Below are positions 1 through 7,313 of a stretch of 64,000 nt of DNA, piece after piece. A program made the position numbers and the translations under genes. How positions within the stretch are numbered: position 1 is the first letter of the stretch; each line of letters begins with the position of its first letter. Under the pieces are notes generated by a model that was given only the letters and a program-made list of their open reading frames with translations, had not been told where the DNA came from and did not search any database. The DNA is from JBCCGG01 sp039029395 (GTDB lineage: Bacteria; Pseudomonadota; Alphaproteobacteria; Kiloniellales; JAKSDN01): the NCBI GenBank assembly GCA_039029395.1, contig JBCCGG010000004.1, positions 151,032 through 215,031 of the forward strand. Reading direction: 5' to 3'.

Positions 1-40
1 CTGACGTTCAAGGGAGGCTAGATCGAGCGCGGTTGCCCCG

Positions 41-1408
41 TCACCCCCGCTCGAACATGCGCCTGATTTCCCAGTCGGTGACCCGGCGGTCGTACTCGTC
101 CTGCTCCCATTGCCCCGCGTGGACGTAGTGGTCGATCACCCCGTCCCCGAAGGCAGCCCGCATGACCGCGGACTCATCGAGCGCCTTGATCGCCGCGCGC
201 AGGGTCTTGGGCACCTCGGCCACGTTCTCGCCCTCATAGGCGTTGCCGCTGAAAGGTTCGCCCGGGTCGAGCTCATTTTCGATGCCATGCAGGCCGGCGG
301 CCACGGTTGCGGCGAAGGCCAGGTAGGGGTTGCAGTCGGCGCCTGGGATTCGGCACTCGACACGGGTGCCGGCGCCGGGGCCGAGCAGGCGGAAGCCGGC
401 GGTGCGGTTGTCGAACGACCAGGCCGCCTTGGTCGGCGCGAAGGAGCCGGCCTGAAAGCGCTTATAGGAGTTGATGAACGGCGCGAAGAAGTAGGTCATG
501 TCGGGAACACAGGCGAGCAGGCCGCCCAGGTAGTGCTTGAACAGCTGGCTCATGCCGTGGGGGTCGTCTTGGTCGGCGAAGAGCGGCCGGTCGCTTGCCG
601 CCTCCCACAAGGAGGAGTGCAGGTGGCAAGAGTTGCCGGCTAGATCAAAGGCGTACTTCGCCATGAAGGTGATCGCCTTGTCCTGCAGAAACGCGATTTC
701 CTTGGCGCCGTTCTTGTAGATCACGTGGCGGTCGGCCATCTCCAGCGCCTCGGCGTAGCGCAGGTTGATCTCGGCCTGACCCGGCCCCCACTCGCCCTTT
801 GAGACCTCGACCGGGATGCCGCAGGCCTCCATGCCGTTCCTGATCGCCCGGATCAGGGGCTCTTCCTTGGTGGTCTGGAAGACGTGGTAGTCCTCGATGT
901 ACCAGCCGCTGTGCTTGAGGTCCTTGTAGTCCTGCTCGTGGGCGCTCTCGTAGCTCTGGTTGAAGGCGTAGAACTCCAGCTCGCTGGCCATCTTGGCGCT
1001 CCAGCCGCGCTCGGCCAGGCGCGCCAGTTGGCCCTTCAGCAGGGTGCGCGGCGCGTGGGGGATGAGCTCGTGGCTGTGATGGTCCAGCAGGTCGCAGAGC
1101 ACGATCGCCGTGCCCTCGAGCCAGGGCACGGGCCGGAGCGTCGCCAGGTCGGGCTTGAACACGAAGTCGCCGTAGCCGAGATCCCACGAGGCGGCCTCGT
1201 AGCCGGGCACCGGCTCCATCTCCATGTCGACCGTGAGCAGGTAGTTGCAGCCGTGAGTCTCCTCGACCACGGAGTCCAGAAAGAAGCGCCCGGCGACCCG
1301 CTTTCCCATGAGGCGCCCTTGCATGTCCGGCATGGCGACGATCACGGTGTCGATCTCGCCGGCCTCGATCAGGCCCTTCAGTGTGCCTAGGTCCAAAGTT
1401 CCGCTCAT
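41..1408 (-). CDS. Glutamine synthetase family protein (gamma-glutamyl-amine ligase type)
   Basis: Cytoplasmic ATP-dependent ligase of the glutamine synthetase fold, 455 residues. The metal-site glutamates are visible at E143/E145 (SELEF) and E206/E213 (EWGPGQAEINL). The ATP-side motif appears as CHLHSSLW around 261-268, and the arginine/glutamate pair near R335 and E351 matches the catalytic domain. The length and the N-terminal form are those of the PuuA/GlnA3-like branch, which joins glutamate to polyamines or other amines, rather than classical GlnA; the real acceptor cannot be read from sequence. The ATG is preceded by a strong GGGGGGAG ribosome site. It is divergent from the metallophosphoesterase gene across about 160 bases. 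A PotABCD importer lies at the far end of the window, but it is too distant to be taken as functional linkage. Confidence 0.85.
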   Translation of the reverse strand: MSGTLDLGTLKGLIEAGEIDTVIVAMPDMQGRLMGKRVAGRFFLDSVVEETHGCNYLLTVDMEMEPVPGYEAASWDLGYGDFVFKPDLATLRPVPWLEGTAIVLCDLLDHHSHELIPHAPRTLLKGQLARLAERGWSAKMASELEFYAFNQSYESAHEQDYKDLKHSGWYIEDYHVFQTTKEEPLIRAIRNGMEACGIPVEVSKGEWGPGQAEINLRYAEALEMADRHVIYKNGAKEIAFLQDKAITFMAKYAFDLAGNSCHLHSSLWEAASDRPLFADQDDPHGMSQLFKHYLGGLLACVPDMTYFFAPFINSYKRFQAGSFAPTKAAWSFDNRTAGFRLLGPGAGTRVECRIPGADCNPYLAFAATVAAGLHGIENELDPGEPFSGNAYEGENVAEVPKTLRAAIKALDESAVMRAAFGDGVIDHYVHAGQWEQDEYDRRVTDWEIRRMFERG

Positions 1409-1570
1409 CTGGTCGTCTCCCCCCTTTGATCTCGCGGTGCCAGTTTCGGCATCCCCGAACCCAGGTCAAGAGGGCGGCGCGTTGACGGTCTTGTGATCCT
1501 GTTGTGCTTGGCGAGGGGGGTGAGGCGCTCCCACCTACGGGTAACTTCTTCGCGACCAATCAGGGACCCC

Positions 1571-2431
1571 ATGATCCAGGATCTCGGCACGATCGACCGC
1601 CCGCTTTTGCTGTTCGGTGGGCCCTACGGCAATCTGGAGGCGACCCGTGCGCTGCTGGCCGAGGCCGCGCGTCTGGGCATTCCGCCCGCGCGCACGATCT
1701 GCACCGGCGACATTGTGGCCTATTGCGCCGATGCCCAGGCGACCAGCCGGCTGGTTATGGAGTCCGGCATCCATGTGGTCATGGGCAATTGTGAGGAATC
1801 CCTAGGCATGGCCGCTGACGCCTGCGGATGCGGCTTCGAGGACGGCAGCGCTTGCGACCTCATGGCCGCTCGCTGGTACCGCCATGCCCTGGAGACACTG
1901 GCGCCGGCGGCCCGCGCCTGGATGGCGGCGCGGCCGCGCTTCATCCGCTTTACCATGGCGGGGCGGCGCTTTCTCGTGGTGCACGGGGCGGCGAGCGCGA
2001 TCAATCGCTTCGTCTTTCCGGCCACCTCCGCGGCCGAGAAACAGGCCGAGCTGGCGTTGGCCGGGGTCGACGCCATCGTCGCCGGGCATTCGGGCCTGCC
2101 CTTCACCCAGAACATCGGCCGGCGTCTATGGCACAACCCGGGCGCCATTGGCCTGCCGGCCAACGATGGCACGCCACGGGTCTGGTACTCGGTTCTGGCG
2201 CCGAGCGCCGATGGCATCGAGATCGGCCACCGACCGCTCGGCTACGACCATCTAACTGCCGCCCGTAAGATCCGCGCAGCGGGCCTGCCGGCGGCCTACG
2301 CCGAGGCGCTGGAGAGCGGGCTGTGGCCGTCGGACGAGATCATGCCCCTGGCCGACCGGGCGCGGCGCGGCCAGGCACTGGCGTTCCGCGACCAGCTCTG
2401 GCCCACCGGCTTGCGAGCCGCCGCTGCATAA
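1571..2431 (+). CDS. Metallophosphoesterase with altered first motif
   Basis: Calcineurin-like phosphoesterase fold, 286 residues. The usual motif series is recognisable: GDIVAYC (metal-binding Asp), GNCE in the place of GNH(D/E), VHGA and GHSGLPF. The first motif, normally GDxHGN, reads GGPYGN (about residues 16-21), so the first two metal ligands are absent. GNCE also replaces the catalytic His by Cys. The ATG at 1571 was chosen because AGGGA lies just upstream and the core begins about 12 residues later; a longer reading frame upstream only adds non-conserved residues. The histidine phosphatase gene follows after 15 bases and is likely co-transcribed. The substrate is unknown, and activity may be changed or lost. 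Confidence 0.75.
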   Translation: MIQDLGTIDRPLLLFGGPYGNLEATRALLAEAARLGIPPARTICTGDIVAYCADAQATSRLVMESGIHVVMGNCEESLGMAADACGCGFEDGSACDLMAARWYRHALETLAPAARAWMAARPRFIRFTMAGRRFLVVHGAASAINRFVFPATSAAEKQAELALAGVDAIVAGHSGLPFTQNIGRRLWHNPGAIGLPANDGTPRVWYSVLAPSADGIEIGHRPLGYDHLTAARKIRAAGLPAAYAEALESGLWPSDEIMPLADRARRGQALAFRDQLWPTGLRAAAA

Positions 2432-2446
2432 GCTAGGAGCAGGGCC

Positions 2447-3022
2447 ATGTCCCTGTTCCTCCTGCGCCACGGCGAGACCCAGTTCAACCGCGAGGACCGC
2501 ATCCAAGGCTGGCGGGATTCGGCGCTGACCGAGACCGGCATCGCCCAGGCCCGGCGCAACGGCCGGGTCCTGGCCGAGCTGCTCGCGGACAAGGCGCGCT
2601 ACCGGATCTATTCCAGCCCGCTGGGGCGCGCGCTCAACACCGCGCGCCTGGTCGCCTTCGAGCTGGGCCGCGACGCCGCCGAGATCCGCAGCGACCGGCG
2701 CCTGATCGAGCTGTCGCTCGGCCATTGGGAGGGCTTCACCTGGGGCGAGGTGCCAAAGCGCTTTCCCGAGGACTGGGCCGCGCGGGTCGCCGACAAGTGG
2801 ACTTACGAGGTGCCCGGCGGCGAGAGCTACCAGGACATGGCAACCCGCCTGGCCAGCTGGCTGGCCGACCACCCGGACCCGGCCATCGCGGTCACCCACG
2901 GCGCCGCCGGGCGCATCCTGCGCGGCCTCTACGCCGGCTTGAGCCGGGAGGAGATGATGACGCTAGAGGAGCCGCAGGACGCGTTCTTCGAGCTGACGGG
3001 CGGGGAGATTTTGCGGCGGTAG
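2447..3022 (+). CDS. Histidine phosphatase family protein
   Basis: Phosphoglycerate-mutase-like phosphatase of 191 residues, a normal length for the family. The phosphohistidine motif LRHGET is at residues 6-11 (H8). R61 in SSPLGRA, E88 and the second histidine H151 in VTHGAAGR complete the catalytic set. It probably removes phosphate from a small molecule in the cytoplasm; the closest functional classes are GpmB-like or CobC-like, and the sequence does not decide between them. It sits 15 bases after the metallophosphoesterase gene with AGGAG before its start, so the two are likely one transcript. It ends facing the pentapeptide-repeat gene. Confidence 0.85.
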   Translation: MSLFLLRHGETQFNREDRIQGWRDSALTETGIAQARRNGRVLAELLADKARYRIYSSPLGRALNTARLVAFELGRDAAEIRSDRRLIELSLGHWEGFTWGEVPKRFPEDWAARVADKWTYEVPGGESYQDMATRLASWLADHPDPAIAVTHGAAGRILRGLYAGLSREEMMTLEEPQDAFFELTGGEILRR

Positions 3023-3028
3023 GGGCGG

Positions 3029-3047
3029 GGCGCGGAAGCGCCTGTTT
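3029..3047 (+). terminator. Weak intrinsic terminator candidate
   Basis: A five-base GGCGC/GCGCC stem with a GGAA loop, followed by TGTTT, lies seven bases after the histidine phosphatase stop, between two convergent genes. The short stem and broken T run make it weak. Confidence 0.35.
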
Positions 3048-3062
3048 CGGCATTGCGTCGAC

Positions 3063-5228
3063 TTATCTCACCGCGACGAATCTTTTCAGCACCACCCTTA
3101 GGTCTTCGCTCAAATGCCTTGCGGACGGGCAGCCGTCCTCCTCAATCAAAATTGTCGCGACAAGTTTGGCGTAATCGTCCTCGGCTCCGGGAAGCCGTCG
3201 CGCAACGCCTTTGACGACGTAGCCGCCGGTGTGTTCGCTGCACGCCAGGTTGGTCAGATAGTTGGCAAATGCCGCAGGATCAGGTTTGGGGCGATTTGAC
3301 CAGCCGACCCAGAATTCATGCTCCCCCGACCCTTTCCAAGTGTTGTCCAATTCGTCTGACAGCAGCCGCCCGAGCCGTTGTCTCAAACGTTTCCGAAGGG
3401 ACTGATCCGCGGTGCCTGCAAGGAGTGCTTCAAGGGCCTTCCTGCCATCGGGGCCAAGGGGCGCGATATCGCTGCGCCGCACCGAAATGGCGAACGCCAT
3501 GTCTTTGTCTTCCGGCGGCCCTGTTTGCCAGACGTGCGCCGCGCTCAAGTCGGCAGTTTGCATCTTGGCATTTCTCAAATCTGCACCCTGAAGCCGCGTT
3601 CCAACAAGGCTTGCTCCTTGCAGATGCGCGAAACGCAGATCCGCGCCTTGCAACTGAGCCGAACTGAGGTCCGCGCCTTGCAACTGCGCCGTCCTGAGGT
3701 CGGCTCCGTGCATCTGCGCCGAGCTTAGGTCGACACCTTGCATCTCCGCATCGTGAAGATCGACGCCGTGCATCGTTGCCCCACCTAACCGAGCGCCCTG
3801 CAACAGGGCAGCTCCGAGATCTGCACCCGACAACTGCGCTCTAGAGAGATCCCCATCCTGCAGCCTTGTATAGGAGAGACGCGCTCCTTGCAGGCGTGCC
3901 GAACTGAGGTTAGCACCTTGCATCTGAGCTTCCTCGAGGTTCGCCCCCTGCATTTGCGCACCCTCGAGATTGGCACCCCGCATTCGGGCCAAACTCAAGT
4001 TTGCGCCTTGCAGTCGCGCCGGCCCGAACTCGCCGTGGTCGAACTGAGTTGCGCTTCCGGAAAGGCCGCGGAGGTCACTGCCGAACAAGTCCGCCCGGCG
4101 AAGGTCCGAGCGGTCGAGCACGGCGAAGCGTAAGTCGCGGCCTCGTAGCGGCAGGCTCGTCTCTCCCGCCTCGAAAGTCTTCTTCTCCACGAGATCTCTG
4201 TCCGTCACCACCAAGTTGCGGGAAAAGATACTCTCGGGCGCGCCGGTGGTGCGATCGGGCTTGCCTTCAAACAGCCACTTGGTCGGGGCGAAGACATCCC
4301 TTGTGAGCTCGCCCGATGTGACCTCTACCGATCCCACTTTGGCCATCATGCGGTCGAGCGAGAAACAGTCGTCGCTTTGTGTCCCAAAGGGCCAAGCACA
4401 ACCGTGGGGGACGGTCGCGACCAGCAGGCTGAAGAGCAGTGCAAGAACACTCAGCGTGCCCGTGATGCCGAGGCTCGTGGTGCTGATCTCCCAGCGCCAG
4501 TTCTTGCTGCCGAGCTTCACCTTCCGGCCCTGGGGCCTGAGATAGGGCATGGCGATGTAGGGCCGCACGATGAAGAGGAGGGCGAGGTCGATCACGATCG
4601 CCAGGCGGTGGGCGTGGGTGATGGCCACGTCGTGGGACGGCAGGAACTTGATCTGGAAGTAAAGCAGCACCAAGACCGGCAGTAGGCTCAAGGTCATGAA
4701 GACCATGAGCCGCATCAGCATCTCCAGGAGAAAAGGCGCCTTCGGGCCGGCCAGCAGCTGGGAGAAGACGTAGTTGTGCACCAGACGCCGGTCCGGATGG
4801 TCGCGCGCCGTGATCCGCTCGACTTCACCTTTCGCGTTCTTCTCTTCGAAGATGACCGTCTCGCCCGCGGCGATCGCTTCTGAGAAGTGATGGTACTTGT
4901 GGGCCAGCATGGCGTGCTGCACCAGGAGCCCCAGATGGACCAGCACGAAGAGAAAGGGCGCGGCTAGGAAGAAGCTGAAGAGCGGGATCTTCACATTGGC
5001 GATCGGCAGGGTGACCGGGCTGTTGAGGAGCAGATCCACGTGGGTCACGCCGGCCAGGGTGATCAGCAGATAGGCGAGCAGGCCCAGGAAGGCGAGCCAG
5101 GCGTTGCGCGCCGGCCCGCTGGCCCCATTCGCCGTGGTCAGCAACTCGCGCGGATCGCCTTGGGCGGCGGCCTCGGGCGGATCGGCCGGTGGGTCCTTCG
5201 GCGGCTCCTGGCTATTCTCCTCGCTCAC
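3063..5228 (-). CDS. Membrane-anchored pentapeptide-repeat protein (first paralog)
   Basis: A 721-residue protein with three parts. Residues 1-40 are hydrophilic and rich in Pro, Glu and Asp. Residues 41-275 hold about five membrane segments (near 43-62, 82-105, 171-193, 206-226, 250-273) with a conserved FLPSHDVAIT stretch at 195-204. Residues 360-565 form a pentapeptide-repeat solenoid whose units are nearly a strict ten-residue period of the type ARLQGANLSS. A non-repeat C-terminal domain of about 150 residues follows. GTG at 5228 was chosen as start because AGAGG lies upstream; a TTG at 5264 would add 12 residues. The membrane domain is shared with the protein at 32674-35532. Pentapeptide solenoids usually act as protein-binding or DNA-mimic surfaces; no function is assigned here. 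Confidence 0.8.
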   Translation of the reverse strand: MSEENSQEPPKDPPADPPEAAAQGDPRELLTTANGASGPARNAWLAFLGLLAYLLITLAGVTHVDLLLNSPVTLPIANVKIPLFSFFLAAPFLFVLVHLGLLVQHAMLAHKYHHFSEAIAAGETVIFEEKNAKGEVERITARDHPDRRLVHNYVFSQLLAGPKAPFLLEMLMRLMVFMTLSLLPVLVLLYFQIKFLPSHDVAITHAHRLAIVIDLALLFIVRPYIAMPYLRPQGRKVKLGSKNWRWEISTTSLGITGTLSVLALLFSLLVATVPHGCAWPFGTQSDDCFSLDRMMAKVGSVEVTSGELTRDVFAPTKWLFEGKPDRTTGAPESIFSRNLVVTDRDLVEKKTFEAGETSLPLRGRDLRFAVLDRSDLRRADLFGSDLRGLSGSATQFDHGEFGPARLQGANLSLARMRGANLEGAQMQGANLEEAQMQGANLSSARLQGARLSYTRLQDGDLSRAQLSGADLGAALLQGARLGGATMHGVDLHDAEMQGVDLSSAQMHGADLRTAQLQGADLSSAQLQGADLRFAHLQGASLVGTRLQGADLRNAKMQTADLSAAHVWQTGPPEDKDMAFAISVRRSDIAPLGPDGRKALEALLAGTADQSLRKRLRQRLGRLLSDELDNTWKGSGEHEFWVGWSNRPKPDPAAFANYLTNLACSEHTGGYVVKGVARRLPGAEDDYAKLVATILIEEDGCPSARHLSEDLRVVLKRFVAVR
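3534..4019 (-). repeat. Coding 30-bp tandem repeats of the pentapeptide solenoid
   Basis: About sixteen degenerate 30-base units encode the ten-residue period A-x-(L/M)-Q-G-(A/V)-x-L-x-x within the pentapeptide protein. The regularity at DNA level suggests expansion by unit duplication. The repeats lie within the reading frame and are not CRISPR. Confidence 0.8.
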
Positions 5229-5377
5229 CCGGCAAGCCTCTGAAACGGGTCCACAGGAACTCAACCTTAGCAGCTTTGCCGACAGAGCGCAGCGCGCCGG
5301 CGGTGTGGCGCCCTCCGATCACCTGGGCTAGGCTCGCTTCGCGCAGGAGCCATCAGGGGCGGAATAGGGGAGGAGCT

Positions 5378-5788
5378 ATGGCGGTCGGCACTTGGCTGCG
5401 CCCGGTCTCGGGCTTTTTGCTCGGCGTGATCGTCGCCTTCTCGGCAGTCGCCCTGGTGCAGCGCCTGGGGCACTTGGTCTTTCCGCCGCCGGCCGGGCTC
5501 GATACCTCCGATGCTCGCGCGGTCGCCGCGGCTCTGGAGCAGCTACCGGTGGGGGCGCTGCTGTTCCTGGTCGCCGGTTGGGCGCTGGGCAGCTATGCCG
5601 GTGCCGCGGTGGCGACCTGGATCGCGCGCGCGCCCTCGCCCTTGCCGGGCTTGGCGGTGGGCGCCGTGGTCCTGGGCGCGACCCTGCTCACGCTCTTCAA
5701 TCTGCCCCATCCCACTTGGATGATGATGGCCGGCGCGCTGGTGCCCCTGCCGGCGGCTTGGCTCGGCGCCCGCTCGATCGCGCGCTAG
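5378..5788 (+). CDS. Small four-helix membrane protein
   Basis: A 136-residue inner-membrane protein with about four hydrophobic segments (near 10-30, 55-75, 85-105, 112-130) and very short loops. The ATG at 5378 has AGGAG three bases upstream, which settles the start; the longer open frame upstream overlaps the divergent pentapeptide gene. It matches no family I can name with certainty. Its stop codon overlaps the end of the convergent LysR gene by four bases. It could be a small transporter-like or structural protein. No function is assigned. Confidence 0.7.
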   Translation: MAVGTWLRPVSGFLLGVIVAFSAVALVQRLGHLVFPPPAGLDTSDARAVAAALEQLPVGALLFLVAGWALGSYAGAAVATWIARAPSPLPGLAVGAVVLGATLLTLFNLPHPTWMMMAGALVPLPAAWLGARSIAR

Positions 5789-6645
5789 CCCTCGTTCTCG
5801 GCGCTGGCCACCTGGCGCAGGCCTTCCAGGGCCAGCGCGACGACCTCTGGGTCGGTCGGGTCCAGTGGGTAGACCACGTAGGCCGGGCGCCGGCCGCGCG
5901 GCGCGCCCTCGAGCAGATGCAGGCGGCCATCCTCCAGATAGGGCCGCACGACCCGTAAAGGGAAGTAGCCCGAGCCGCCGTTCTCCAGAATGTAGTGCAG
6001 GCCCAGCGCGCCCAGGCCGACCGAGACCGCCGGGGTCTGCATGTTGGGATAGGCCTCTGCGTGCATGGCCCGGAACACGTCGCCCCAGTCGACGAAGACG
6101 TAGTCTTCGACCCAATCGTGGCGCAGGGCCCGCTGCTCGGTGGAGACCAAAACCAGGACCTCTTCAAGAAGCTGCTCAATCACCAAGCCCGGGGTCTGGC
6201 GCGGCTGGTACATCACGCCGATGTCGAGCAGTCCGTTGTTGAGCCGACGCATCTGGCTGTCGGAGTAATCCGCCTCGACCCTCAGCGCCACCTTGGGCGC
6301 CTTGTCGCGCATCCAGGGAATCCAGCGCAGCACCAGGCGGTCCCACAGGGAGACCTGGGCGCCGACCCCGAGCACGGCGCTGAAGCCCTCGGGCAGGGTG
6401 ATCGCCTGGTGGGCCTGGTGCCAGAGGTGCTGGATCGAAAGGGCGTACTGGCGGAACTGGTGGCCGGCCGCCGTCAGCTCGGCGCCGGCCCGGCCACGCT
6501 GGAACAATGGATGCCCGAAGCGCTCCTCGAGCGCCTTGATCCGCGCCGAGACGGTCGACTGGGTGACGTTGAGGGTCTCGGCCGCCCGGTTGAAGTTGCC
6601 GCAGGCGGCGACCTCCAGAAAGGTCCTCACGTGGTCCAGATTCAC
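5785..6645 (-). CDS. LysR-family transcriptional regulator
   Basis: DNA-binding regulator of 286 residues. The winged helix-turn-helix covers about residues 1-60, with the typical FLEVAACGNFNRAAETLNVT segment, TQSTVSARIKALEERFG, and the family start MNLDHVRTF. The effector-binding domain (about 90-280) is of the periplasmic-binding-protein type. It likely controls its own gene: a perfect 10+10 base inverted repeat lies 19 bases upstream of the start. The upstream cupin gene is on the same strand 177 bases away, and the next gene is convergent, so the other targets are not obvious. The effector is unknown. Confidence 0.9.
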   Translation of the reverse strand: MNLDHVRTFLEVAACGNFNRAAETLNVTQSTVSARIKALEERFGHPLFQRGRAGAELTAAGHQFRQYALSIQHLWHQAHQAITLPEGFSAVLGVGAQVSLWDRLVLRWIPWMRDKAPKVALRVEADYSDSQMRRLNNGLLDIGVMYQPRQTPGLVIEQLLEEVLVLVSTEQRALRHDWVEDYVFVDWGDVFRAMHAEAYPNMQTPAVSVGLGALGLHYILENGGSGYFPLRVVRPYLEDGRLHLLEGAPRGRRPAYVVYPLDPTDPEVVALALEGLRQVASAENEG

Positions 6646-6663
6646 GGCCGCCGGGCTCCCTCT

Positions 6664-6690
6664 CTATCAATCGGAGGATGCGATTGATAG
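6664..6690. promoter_or_regulatory. Perfect inverted repeat, likely operator of the LysR gene
   Basis: CTATCAATCG at 6664-6673 and its exact reverse complement CGATTGATAG at 6681-6690 flank a seven-base spacer. The element lies 19 bases before the LysR start codon. LysR proteins bind interrupted dyads and usually repress their own promoter, so an autoregulatory site is the simplest reading. Confidence 0.6.
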
Positions 6691-6822
6691 GGGCCAGTAT
6701 TATCGTTTCTTAGATGGATGAGAAGAGGGGAATGAGGCTGTCACGCAAATGTTTGGGTGTGCACGGAAGAGGGCTTTGGCGATGAGCCAAAGACGTATTA
6801 CGCTTAGCTCTAAGCCCGCCGC

Positions 6823-7158
6823 CTAGCCGCCGCCCACCGCCACGAAATCGTAAACACCGACTCCCTGCACCAGCAGGAACTTGCAAGGCCCGTCGTCCTC
6901 GCCGTGGACGTAGTGGGCGGTTTTGGGGGGCACGGCGCAGCGCTCGCCGGCCTTTAGGTGATGGGCGGCGCGGGGCGCCCGGGTCTCGACCACCATGGGG
7001 CCTTCCAGGCAGACGAAGCTGTCGGTGATCTCGGAATGATAGTGCCAGGGCACGCACTGGCCGGCAGCCAGAGTGAGGACCGTGACCTGCAGGTCGGCGC
7101 CCTCGGCGACGATTTCCCGGTCGGTGATCTCGTAGCTGCCGAGCGATCGCTTTTCCAT
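6823..7158 (-). CDS. Single-domain cupin protein
   Basis: A 111-residue protein covering one small beta-barrel. The first cupin motif shows H39 and H41 (PWHYH) and ends at G53. The second shows the P-P-K-T-A-H segment with H82. In the first motif an Asp (D46) stands near the position of the usual metal-binding Glu. AAGGAG seven bases before the ATG at 7158 fixes the start; a longer frame upstream is not supported. Small cupins of this type include mannose-6-phosphate isomerase-like and dioxygenase-like proteins, and the reaction cannot be told from sequence. It is transcribed towards the LysR gene. Confidence 0.75.
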   Translation of the reverse strand: MEKRSLGSYEITDREIVAEGADLQVTVLTLAAGQCVPWHYHSEITDSFVCLEGPMVVETRAPRAAHHLKAGERCAVPPKTAHYVHGEDDGPCKFLLVQGVGVYDFVAVGGG

Positions 7159-7223
7159 GCCGTGCTCCTTAGGGTGGTCGATCTCGCGCCGAGTATCCGC
7201 CGGGACGTCAGGCTTGTCCAATG

Positions 7224-7257
7224 GACAAAAGCAAACCGGGGCCGTCATGGCCCCGGT
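7224..7257 (-). terminator. Intrinsic terminator of the TPR-SPOR gene
   Basis: A perfect nine-base stem ACCGGGGCC/GGCCCCGGT (7235-7243 and 7249-7257) with a five-base loop is followed on the minus strand by TTGCTTTTG. It lies about 57 bases past the stop codon of the TPR-SPOR lipoprotein gene and before the cupin gene. Confidence 0.7.
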
Positions 7258-7313
7258 CCGCGTGCTTCGCGGGCTCCGCGCGGACGCCCTCGAAGCGGTG
7301 TTGGAAAAGCGGT

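Noticed and set aside
3534..4019. CRISPR-like array
   Set aside because: The repeats have no unique spacers, keep a 30-base coding period in one reading frame and encode pentapeptide units.
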